Part shown: positions 51,838-61,634 of the stretch, one piece after another | How the letters are laid out: each line of letters starts with the position of its first letter | How positions within the stretch are numbered: the stretch's first letter is position 1 | From: Bathynomus jamesi | Taxonomy: Eukaryota; Arthropoda; Malacostraca; Isopoda; Cirolanidae | Assembly (NCBI GenBank): GCA_023014485.1 | Contig: JAJOZX010000087.1 | Coordinates: 603,501-667,500 of the forward strand | Direction of reading: 5' to 3' | Length of the DNA: 64,000 bases | Program-made: the position numbers and the translations under genes | Notes under the pieces: generated by a model | Told to the model about the DNA's origin: nothing | Database searches by the model: none | The model's input: only the letters and a program-made list of their open reading frames with translations

Positions 51838-53690
51838 AATTATAAATTTACAGCTTTATCTTGAGCTAAACCAGCAAAAGTAATGTTAAAATCATTGCGG
51901 TATGAACAGAAAATTGATTATTATTTGTCTAAACTGCAATAAATTTAAAAGAATATTTGATTAAGATACTAATATTTCTAAACAATATGCATAGAACTGA
52001 TAATTCAATAAAATTAATAAATTGTATTATTGAAAGAAGTGAATTTAAATAGAATGAAATGTATAAACTTTATTTTTATATAGAGTGAGTCCAAATTATA
52101 TCAGTTTTGACAGAAGTAGTGTTTCATTTTATTTATCGATGAAGCAATTTCTAATAAATGACTGAAAATTTTCCACACAATTTTAATGTGACGTAACATT
52201 CTGCCCCATTTATTTTATGCCGACATAATTGTGCGTCTATGGTTTTCTTCATTTTTTAAAACAAAAAGAAATGCTAGCAATGGGTCTTATTTTAGGTTTT
52301 AAGCTATTTTTCCAAATCTTAAATGCCATAAACTGTAATAAATGTATTTCATACAAGATGAAAATTCCTACTGTGTGTGTGTTATTGTGCATGCATTAAT
52401 AACATCGGGGAAATTAAATACATATTGTATTTTATGGACTATGGCTGACTGCTACGAAATGTGAAGGATTCATACAAACATTCCTAACATGACCCTTATA
52501 AATAATTAATCCACCATGGAGAATTAATATTAGTTGTTTATATTTTAAAAACACACTTTTATAATTATTTTCTGAATATAACATTTTTAAGTGTAAGGGT
52601 CATTCCATGTCAGTAGTATGGTGTCAAAATGCGAGACAGAAATGGATCGATTTGAAAATTTCCCCACCCCCTCACCGTCCTTCATGGCGGTCCTCCACCG
52701 TCCTTCATGACGGTCCCTCCTTTATGAGGTGTCTTTCATGGTCCTTCAAAAAAAAAAAAAAAGGATTCGTCTTCACCTTCCTTCAAAAAAAAAAAAATTT
52801 AAGAAAGGATTCATCCTCGCCCTCCTACTTCAAAAGAGTTCTTTCATAATCTTTCATGAAACAAACAAGAACAAGCATGCAAAAACATACAAACATTCGA
52901 GTACTGACTGTTCAGCGCCAGACGGTAAAAATGAAAACTTAAAATGAATATCTGAAAGGTTTTAATAGACCTAACGACAGTATGCATCGATATCAGCGCA
53001 TCCAACTCTCATATATTAACAATTGCAAACAATACATAAATCAAAATTAGATTGAACATATTTTAAATCGAAAACAAGTCCTTTGTTTAATATCTGTATT
53101 ATGAAAAATAAAATGAATATTTATTGTTTTAATTTAAATCAATTAATTTCTCTCTTTTTTAAGGGAAACTGATTTATTTTCAAACGAGAGGATCTTCAAA
53201 TACAAGAATTTTTTTATATATTCATAGCACAAGCATATTTGTTTATTTACTTTTAAATATGTAGTTTTTTGTCATTTACATCGATATATACCATCACATT
53301 CACATTCACATGCCATCTTCTGGTATGTGAATTAATAATTTTACTGTACATCAAATTTCGTTACAAAATTGCATGTGTTAAAAGAACATCAAATTGCGTA
53401 ATGCGGCTTTAAAACTAAAACATCAAATTTTATTTTCCATCTTCGACATGACTTCTCTCCACAGTGTAAATAACAAATTATTAACCTTAAGTTTCTGTAA
53501 CCCAGTAAATGCATTTGTTTTTTTATTTAATTTTCCTTTGTCAATTATTTTAAAATTTACACAGTTACCAATTCATAAGAGAATCATCAGCTATGAGTTT
53601 AAAGAATAATGTTGTTTCTTGGCTTATTTCAAATCAGATAAGTTCACCAACAGTATATAATACACACACACACATACACACACACACACA
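51838..53690. other. AT-rich intergenic stretch with poly(A) runs
   Basis: No gene recognised. 52660-52790 has imperfect repeats of CCGTCCTTCATGACGGTCC (partly palindromic), followed by two A-runs (52749-52762, 52786-52797). Open frames crossing these are low-complexity. TG/CA microsatellites at 53660-53710. Confidence 0.45.
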
Positions 53691-53699
53691 TACACATAT

Positions 53700-54740
53700 A
53701 TATATATATGCTAACTGGCATAGATGAGGACGTTACCAGAGACAGCACAGTAACATCCTTTGCGGATGACACAAAGATCAGTAGAAAAATAAGAAACCCC
53801 AGAAGACATAGGATCTCTACAAACCGACATAAAGAGTATCTACAAGTGGACGGAAGACAACAATATGATTTTTAACACCGAGAAATTTCAGCTATTACGG
53901 TACGGAAAAAGAGAAGACCTAAAATCCATGGAATATTATACCCCAATTGGACAGGAAATTCCGAGAAATTCCAGAGCAAAAGATTTAGGGGCTGTAATGA
54001 CAGATGATGCGAAATTTGAAACACAAAATAAGATAGCAGTAAACGGAGCAAAGAGAATAACGAGTCAAATATTGAGAACCTTTAAACGAAGGGATAGGAA
54101 TGTAATGATTCCTCTACTGAAAACCCTGATAATACCCAAATTGGAATACTGCACGGTGCCACGGTCCTATCATCCCCATAAAAAAGAAGACATTAGACAG
54201 CTGGAAGGGATCTAAAGAAGCTTCACAGCCAAGATCAAGGGGTGCAAAGAACTAAATTATTGGGAAAGGTTACGAGAACTAGACCTATATTCACTGGAAA
54301 GGAGAAGAGAGAGATACACCATTATTTACACTTGGAAAATAATGGAGAAACTAGTCCCTAATCTTACTCTGAATACTATAACTCCCAAACAACGGTGGAA
54401 AGTAGAAGCGGTAGACTGTGTCGTATTCCCAAATTGAAGGCGAGACAGGGAACATCCTTAACCCTAAAAGAAAATAGTTTTGTAGTGAGAGGACGGAAAT
54501 TGCTTAATCAGTTGCCCAAAGACCTAAGAAACACGAAGGGAGTTGCAGTGGAAATCTTCAAAAGAAGACTAGACGCCTGGCTCAGAACAATCCCCAATGA
54601 GCCGTGCGTATCTGTCTATGTGAGGTGGAGAGCGCAAGAATCCAACTCACTATTTCACCAGGCCAACTCGTGAGGAGGGGCGACAAGCTTGACCTTCGCG
54701 AAATGAGAAATCATAGCGCGAAACTTTTGTAATGTAAGGT
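53700..54740 (+). pseudogene. LINE (jockey/CR1-like) 3' half, frameshifted
   Basis: It begins at the RT palm (SFADDTKIS-type text near 53755-53775), then WTEDNNMIFNTEKFQLLRYG, GAVMTDDAKFETQNKIAV, KRDRNVMIPLLKTLIIPKLEY, KIKGCKELNYWERLRELDLYSLERRRERY and the C-terminal FVVRGRKLLNQLPKDLRNTKG...FKRRLDAWLRTIPNEP. Stops occur near 53795, 54213 and 54395. It ends near 54740 with no clear poly(A). Confidence 0.85.
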
Positions 54741-54914
54741 TTTATAAAGAGATAAGATGGTTTGTCCCGAAAAGCAATTTTCTCTATTTTTTCAAGTAAT
54801 AGAAAATGTGTGGTGAATTTTTCAGGGTATAACTCTATTATTTACCCCCCCTGTAGCAAAGATTGCTGAGCAAAAATAGTCCTAAATTCATTATTCTAAA
54901 TCCATGTATTCTTT

Positions 54915-54954
<40 letters not shown>

Positions 54955-55479
54955 GCCGTTTCGAAAAATCGAAATTTATGATGGCTCAACGCACACATAC
55001 TAAAAACGTAATATGTTATGAATAAAGACTTCATGCAAATATTAAGACAAGAGCTTATTGTTATCCCACCCCTCAATGCATATCTATTTTACCCTCATGA
55101 GAAAATTTTCATTTTTCTGGCAAATATATTTATTTATTTTGTGATGTCCTCTTAAATTTGGTATATAAAATTCATAAATAAAATTGGAAGATAAGTAGGT
55201 CATTTTCAGGAATGGTCCAGTAACCCCCCTATATTCTTTAGAGAGAATTCTAGAAAATTCTTCCTTCAGGATAACTATTCTAGAATTTCCATTTTTTCCC
55301 TTTATGGATTATATGATGTTTTATTTGCTTTTTCATCTATAATTACTGATATTTTCACAAGTTTACTGTTCTAGAAAGGTTACTTCATGTTACTTTACAA
55401 CTTTCTTACAGTAATCAAGTCATAATATAATTTAGGTGAGTGATTAATGATTATATTATATTATTATTAAGACTAACAG
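54741..55479. other. AT-rich sequence with (AT)n
   Basis: No gene recognised; (AT)n at 54920-54951. It may be the 5' untranslated part of the transposase-like gene downstream. Confidence 0.4.
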
Positions 55480-57660
55480 GTGGTAAAACTTTTTCCCTCA
55501 GAATTATGGCAAAAACCAGAAAACAAGTGTGAAGTCTGGTTGGTCGGACAAGTGCTGGAAGAGGGTTTTTCTGAGAAGCAGCTTCCAACTAACAGTGATG
55601 TCCTTAAACGTCTTTTTTATCACATTAAGGTGGGAAAGCAAACTGTCTCTGTAGCTTGCGCAACTGTAGCCAACGAAGTTATTGCTATGTGGGAAAAAGC
55701 CTCCTTAATTACATCCCACAAGCCTTATATTGTCTCAAAGCTTAAAAGGCTTTACAATAAGCATGAAGGGCTGGTCAAGAACCGAACTCGACGAACTCCT
55801 ACCCAAGAGAGAAGAATGAAGCAGAATTTGTCACCAGCTTAAAGAAGCTTTTCGATGTAGCTCATTCAGAAGTGGAAACAGAAATAAAATTGCAGGAGGA
55901 TAAAGATTTCTTAAGGATCAAAGGAACGATCGGAAAATGATTATGGGTCCAGAAGACAAGGAGTTTTCAAGAAAGGCAAAAGCACGACAGATAAGCATGG
56001 AAAGAATGGAAAAACTTCGCAGGAAATCAAAGGAAGAAATGAGGCAATTGACAAAGGTTGTGGATCTCAACCAATGTGAAAATTCCGGTTCAGGAGGAAG
56101 TGAAGAATCATCTGGTGATGAATTGTTCTACAGAGCACTCTCATCATCTTCAAAAAAGGAGAAGCTTGAACCAGGTGTAATTGTTAGGGATAAAAAGTTC
56201 TTGGCTGCTCTGGACGCACTGGAACATCTGCAAGAGCTGCTATGCACATTGTGGCACCTGCCCTTTCAGCTGCTGGAGTGGAAATTGAAGAGATCACACT
56301 TTCATCATCCTCTATCTACAGGTCTCGGCGATCAACACGGATGCAGATGGGAGAAGACATTAAAGCCAGTTTCCAACCAAATACCCCTTTAATAATTCAT
56401 TTTGATGGAAAGCTTCTTCCATCCATGCATGGGGGTAAGATTGATGTAATGCCCATTGTTGTGACTGGTGCAGGCGAATTAGAAAAATTACTGTCTATTC
56501 CAAAGCTTATTTCTGGAACGGGAGAAGAAATGGGGAGAGCAGTTTTAGATGTCTTGAAGCAATGGCCACAAGTAAATGAGTGGTAGCAGGCCTTTGTTTT
56601 GATACTACTGCAAGCAATACAGGTGTCCATGCTGGGGCTTGTACCATCATCCAAAAGGCCCTTCAGAGATCACTCCTTTTTCTGGCATGCCGCCACCATA
56701 TCCACGAGCTTCTTATCACTGCAGTTTTTGACATGTTTTTCTCTTCTTCGGGTCCACAAATTCCCTTATTCAATCGATTCAGAGATTGTTGGGATAACAT
56801 TGATCAGCAGAATTACAAGCCCTATGAACCCAATGATCTCACCTCAGAATCTTTAGATCATTGGATCTTGAAGCACAGAGACAAGCTTATTTCTTTCATC
56901 AACTCCAAACTTCAAGAGGGCCACACTCGAGGTGACTACAGGAATACTTAGAACTTGCACTTATCTTCCTTGGTTGTCCAATGCCTAAAACAAATAAAGG
57001 CTCTGATAGCAGATTCCACTACCCAGAGCTTACAGCAGAGCTAGATGGATGGGAAAGGGCATCTATTCCTTAAAAATTACTTATTTAGGAACCAATTCCT
57101 TCTCACCCCTCATGAAAAACAAGCTCTGATACGAATAAACGCCTTTTCAGTGACAGTTTTCTTCAAGCTTGGTATACATCTCCAGTTGGAATTGATGTTC
57201 CAGCAAATGATTTGGCCCTCCTCAAGATGCTACATATCTACAAGATCCAGGTTGATAAGGAAGTGGGTGCTACAGCCCTCAAAAAACTTCAGAACCATGG
57301 TTGGTACTTGAGTGAGGATCTTGTAGGATTGGCTTTTTCTCAAACCTCGTGACTGAAGATGATAAGGTTCTAATGCTCCACAACCTTCACCACGCGCCTC
57401 CTCGAAAAGTGAGGGCAAGAAAGGTGGACCCCGAATGTTGCAAAACCCAATGACTTAAAGATTACCAGTTTTGTCACAACTCAAACACAAGACTTCTTCA
57501 AGTGTTTGAAAATAGAAATTCCCAAGAAACTTGAAGACATTGAGGAGCACCGTAATCGGGTCATGGCAGTCAAAGTAATCAACGACTGTGCTGAACGAGG
57601 AGTCAAACTGGCCTACAGAGTTTAATGAGAAGCTCACAAAGAGTGAGGAAGAGAGACAAC
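55480..57660 (+). pseudogene. Transposase-like gene of a dispersed invertebrate family, broken
   Basis: Fragments in order: an N-terminal helical region (LWQKPENKCEVWLVGQVLEE, LPTNSDVLKRLFYHIK), an acidic/Ser-rich linker (SGSGGSEESSGDELFYRALS), then IIHFDGKLLPSMHGGKIDVM and VVTGAGELEKLLSIPKLISG, then VAGLCFDTTASNTGVHAGAC and LLFLACRHHIHELLITAVFD, then SGPQIPLFNRFRDCWDNID, and a C-terminal VPQSLKFLYS end. The HFDGK and FDTTASNTG motifs, about 75 residues apart, and the ACRHHIHEL helix look like an RNase H-fold transposase (hAT- or Dada-like; inference). Stops and shifts near 55840, 56300, 56586, 56950 and 57310. TIRs not found. Confidence 0.65.
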
Positions 57661-58068
57661 TGGCCTTTCAAATCATTGAAAATCAGAGAAAGGAGGTCCC
57701 TCAGTCACTGAAATTCCTATATTCTTAATCAATATATGTCTTAAATAGAATTTAAGTCGCTTTGTTTTAAAACATATTTTTCGTTCAGTCTTATATTTGC
57801 TCTAAATATCCATTAATGTAAAAGAAGTGCCATCTGAGGGGTGCCTTTTTATCATTCAAATAAAATGATATTTTGTGTATTTGTTTTTCTTCCTTTATAT
57901 AAAAAAATAAAAGTGTGTGCGTTTATCAAAATTCAATTTGAAAAATTACCATATAATCGTGAAACGGTCTAATATATATATATATACTCCAAAATGCATC
58001 GGCTTAACCAATCACCAAACAGGAACCGACATCGGTAAATGTACAGTATTACACCCGTCTCCCTTTCG
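57661..58068. other. AT-rich tail and unassigned sequence
   Basis: Follows the transposase-like gene; AATAAA-type motifs at 57860-57866 and 57905-57911. No gene. Confidence 0.4.
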
Positions 58069-58265
58069 AGGTGAAATTTATGCTTTTCCTATGGTTTTTG
58101 ATGTGTTTTGAACGAATCTGACCTTCAAAACCGTCGGAAATGACTCGTTTTTGAGATAACCCCCCTCCCCTCAGCCGGCAATCGAAAACGAGTCATTTCC
58201 GACGGTTTTGAAGGTCAGATTCGTTTAAAACATCAAAAACCATAGGAAAAACAAATTTCACCTTC
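58069..58265. repeat. Fold-back with ~80-bp arms
   Basis: Left text GAGGTGAAATTTATGC...CCTATGGTTTTTGATG...GACCTTCAAAACCGTCGGAA...AACGAG... pairs with right CGAGTCATTTCCGACGG...CATCAAAAACCATAGG...AAATTTCACCTTC, around a C-rich loop near 58153-58183. It is followed by CCTAACCTAACC. Likely a MITE. Confidence 0.75.
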
Positions 58266-58294
58266 AAAATTGACCTAACCTAACCTATCCTAAC

Positions 58295-58400
58295 CTAAAT
58301 CACTTATAGTCTTGTAGGCAGCCCAGGAATCACTATAAATCACAGAGCCAGGCCTAATGTACTTCTGAATGAGTGGAATGAGTGTTCCATTCCGGTACGA
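58295..58400 (-). pseudogene. Merlin (IS1016-like) transposase fragment
   Basis: The minus strand encodes LIPLIQKYIRPGSVIYSDSW followed by AAYKTISDL, the block around the second catalytic Asp (SDxWxAY) of Merlin and IS1016-type transposases. Only about 35 residues remain. Confidence 0.7.
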
Positions 58401-58439
58401 AAGTAATTCAAATTCGAAATGGATGGAGCGCAGTGATTG

Positions 58440-58515
58440 GGCAGACATGTAACGAACACACAAACGAACACACAAACGAACGTACGAACACACAAACGAA
58501 CATACGAACACACAC
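58440..58515. repeat. ACACAAACGAAC minisatellite
   Basis: GAACACACAAAC-type 12-bp units and GTACGAACAC variants in tandem. Non-coding. Confidence 0.8.
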
Positions 58516-58699
58516 TAGATACACACCAAAAAAATGTTTATATCTCGAAAACGAAGCATTTGCGACAGAAACGCTATAGAAGGAAAGTGTCTTAGAATTA
58601 GAAAATCTACTTAATGAACATATAATAATTGCTGGACGTTAGACGGGTGTAATAGTAGAATAATACCCCGACATCGACCAGGAAACGACCATCATTTAG

Positions 58700-59165
58700 G
58701 AGAATCGAACACGAAGATTAGAAACCCAGTAATTGTATTATACACAAATATACAAGGCATCTATACGGACCATGCAGGCTGCAAATTACAATACTTGCAA
58801 AATTTAGCTACGGAAAAGGCTGTGAAAACCGCATCGAGAATACTCAAATAGCATTGCTGGACTACAACATATACAGAACAGATAGAGTGGCTAGACGAGG
58901 AGGAGGGTGTTGTATCTACGTGAAAAACACTTACACATGTGAAGTGAGGGTAAAGAAATCAAACAGCACAGTTGAAGTTATTATATTAGAAGTAAAAGAA
59001 CTGAACCTAACCATTATGAACATCTACAGACCACCAAACACCACAAAAAGTGAACTCCATTTGCTACAAATGAAACAGAAAACATATTAAAATTACTTGA
59101 AAATCCAGCAACAAATATTCTAATTTTAGGAGATTTTAATTTCCCATTCATATCATTGAAGAAAA
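58700..59165 (+). pseudogene. LINE apurinic-type endonuclease domain fragment
   Basis: Text across frames: NIQGIYTDHAGCKLQYLQNL, LDYNIYRTDRVARRGGGCCI, YVKNTYTCEVRVKKSN, IMNIYRPPN, ILILGDFNFPFIS. These are the EEP endonuclease motifs of jockey/CR1-like LINEs (RGGG, YRPP, GDFN). The RT part is absent. The frame breaks near 58850 and 59085. Confidence 0.8.
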
Positions 59166-59421
59166 ATTAATAAAACTTGTTTTGGGGGTATATTTCTAAA
59201 TTTAAACATTATAGCAACGCTCCTTGAAATTTTTCGCGATATAATTTACATGATCACGCCACTGCAATTCCTTATCTTTCATTACACGAAGATATTTGTT
59301 ACAGTACACACCTTTATGGCGAGTTCATTAACATTAAGTTCACAAAGATATACACTTTTATTAGTAAAAATCATGAAACTTGTTTTACTGGTATTTAGGA
59401 AGAGTTTATTGGGGATCAACC

Positions 59422-59467
<46 letters not shown>

Positions 59468-59545
59468 ACACATATCGTGCATGGTACAATGAACTCTTCT
59501 AGGAAAATTAATTCTACAATACTCCGAATAAGTAATGGTAAATGA

Positions 59546-59586
<41 letters not shown>

Positions 59587-59770
59587 CCCTTTTAAAAAAA
59601 CTAGGGCGGATGCGAACACAAGCATTTTATATTTCATAATTCAAACATCGGCATTTTCCTTACAGTTAAACTATAGCGGCTGTTGTAAGCTATGCATGAA
59701 AACATCTTTTAATAACTCAACCTAGTCATACATATTCGAGACGAATCAAATAGTGTATTATCAAATGAAA

Positions 59771-59811
<41 letters not shown>

Positions 59812-60739
59812 TATATATATTATACATATACACACTATATATATAAAACGCAATAAAAAGATAGTTAAGTTTGTGACAAAATACTATTAAATATATCTGC
59901 CTGAAAGCAAACTGGCTGATGATTTCTATATATATGTATATATGACTTCTTACTTATATCTGTACTTGATTTGCATTTTGTACCCATTTTTCTACACCTA
60001 AAACATATTAAATACATCCAATAACCTCATTTCCTACATCTACTTAACCTTCGATAAAGAGTTAGATAGGTAAGCACTCAGACGTTATAGCTATTTAGGG
60101 TATGATTCTGATTAATCACTTAATCATTGTTTCGGTTTTATTCATTATTAATCAAAATATGTTTTTAGAAAATGATGCAAACGATTAATTTTCCTCATAA
60201 TTTCAGCATCATTCTACCTTAAATTTTGTAATGTATCATTTGAATTTGGCACCTTTTTGCATGTATAATTTGTCTTTTCCGCTCAGGCCTGATTTCTTGA
60301 ACTATAAAACAAACTAAATGTTTGAGTAAAATGTTTTCTTTGGTCTTATCGCACGCAACAGAATTGGAATGCTGAATCGTTAAAAATTCAGATTTCAGAA
60401 ATGAAAAATCTGATCATGCGAGGTGTGCGAGTTCAGAATTTTTTTAACCTACATTATTTATATATATATATATATATGTATATATACAATTAGACCTGAA
60501 GATGATCGACTTTAACTGTCAACTCTTTATCTTTCACATAAGTATTACTTCAGGTTAGATTTCCGGTTATGGAGGAATGAACACACTAAAAATTTATCTT
60601 TCCTCGTCTTTGTCTCTCATCTTGTACTTTTCCTTCCTGCTGGAAGTTCACGTTTATTCAGCCTGTCTCAAAGAAGTAGTCCGCTCTCAGCCCTCTAACG
60701 AATGACTAATTGTTTTGGTTTCTTGCCCTTCCAAATTTT
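59166..60739. other. Microsatellite-rich sequence with a dispersed repeat block
   Basis: (AT)n at 59430-59464, 59551-59582, 59775-59825 and 60460-60486. 59470-59545 repeats the TGCATGGTACAATGAACTC / CTCCGAATAAGTAATG block seen at 19045 and 40920. No gene supported. Confidence 0.55.
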
Positions 60740-60950
60740 TATTCTATCATTAATAGAAACATTCTTAAACATCTCTCTTCACACAATTTTCTTCCAGATC
60801 GTCAGTATGGGTTACCAGTTGTAGTTGGTTACTGTTCTTCACCTAAAGGTATTAACAGATGTGTTTCTCAGAGTTCTCACCACTCAACCACTCTCTTCCT
60901 TTTATTTATTATTGATTTTTTATTTCATACTCCCTGACCTATACGCTCCT
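60740..60950 (+). pseudogene. LINE reverse transcriptase remnant
   Basis: SIINRNILKHLSSHNFLPDRQYG corresponds to the RT region before the FRxGxST motif, followed after a deletion by GINRCVSQSS...TTLFLLFIIDFLFHTP, a decayed PQGSVLSPTLFLLFIDDL block. Internal deletion and no catalytic DD. Confidence 0.65.
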
Positions 60951-61092
60951 ACATTATAGAAGCCATCCTGTAATAAAAAGTTTACCAAAAAAAAAAGTAT
61001 TTATATATTTCTACCAAAGTGGAAGGCTTGCTAGTTTAAACTGATTCACTTCCTTCAACAAAAACTTATTAAGCCCTTTTATCAATCCTGTT

Positions 61093-61133
<41 letters not shown>

Positions 61134-61239
61134 TCAACTGCAAAGAACACGCAGTATAAATAACGTAAAGAACGACGCTTGTATAGGAGATATTCCGCGC
61201 AAGACGAGAGAGAGAGAACGAAACAAATGAAAAAATGAG
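60951..61239. other. A/T-rich sequence and (AT)n
   Basis: Poly(A) near 60985 and (AT)n at 61098-61128. No gene. Confidence 0.5.
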
Positions 61240-61312
61240 GTAACCACCGGGGAATCGAACCCGGGATCTTCCGATTGCCGGTCAGATGCGATACCATTAC
61301 ACCATATATATA
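61240..61312 (-). mobile_element. tRNA-derived SINE head
   Basis: The minus strand reads TATGGTGTAATGGTATCGCA (A box) ... GATCCCGGGTTCGATTCC (B box) CCGG, at normal tRNA spacing with a plausible T arm. The acceptor stem is lost in the (AT)n on one side. It resembles a tRNA-derived SINE rather than a functional tRNA. Confidence 0.6.
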
Positions 61313-61319
61313 TATATAT

Positions 61320-61373
<54 letters not shown>

Positions 61374-61634
61374 ACAATTCTAACCTTAATGTATACAAAG
61401 TTAATACTTTTAGTTTTCCCTCTAAATTAAAGACTTTTCGCAATTCACATGGTAATTTATGTTGTCTTTACATTTTTCTCAGACGCTTCGTCGGCTTAAC
61501 ATTATCAAATGTTCTAGTATTCTATCATTACAGGCTTTTACAATCAAGAGCGCAAAAGAGCGCTAATAAACACACACAAAATGATAGCAGCCACCCTAAG
61601 TGAAATCATACATTACAGATGACGTTGCAAGGGC
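61313..61634. other. Microsatellite and unassigned sequence
   Basis: (AT)n at 61327-61370, then AT-rich DNA with no recognised gene. Confidence 0.45.

Noticed and set aside
52607..52947. Lys-rich small proteins
   Set aside because: Open frames are created by two poly(A) runs and an imperfect repeat.
61240..61312. Functional tRNA gene on the minus strand
   Set aside because: The T-arm and boxes fit, but the 5' acceptor side runs into (AT)n and the match is of the kind common in SINE heads.
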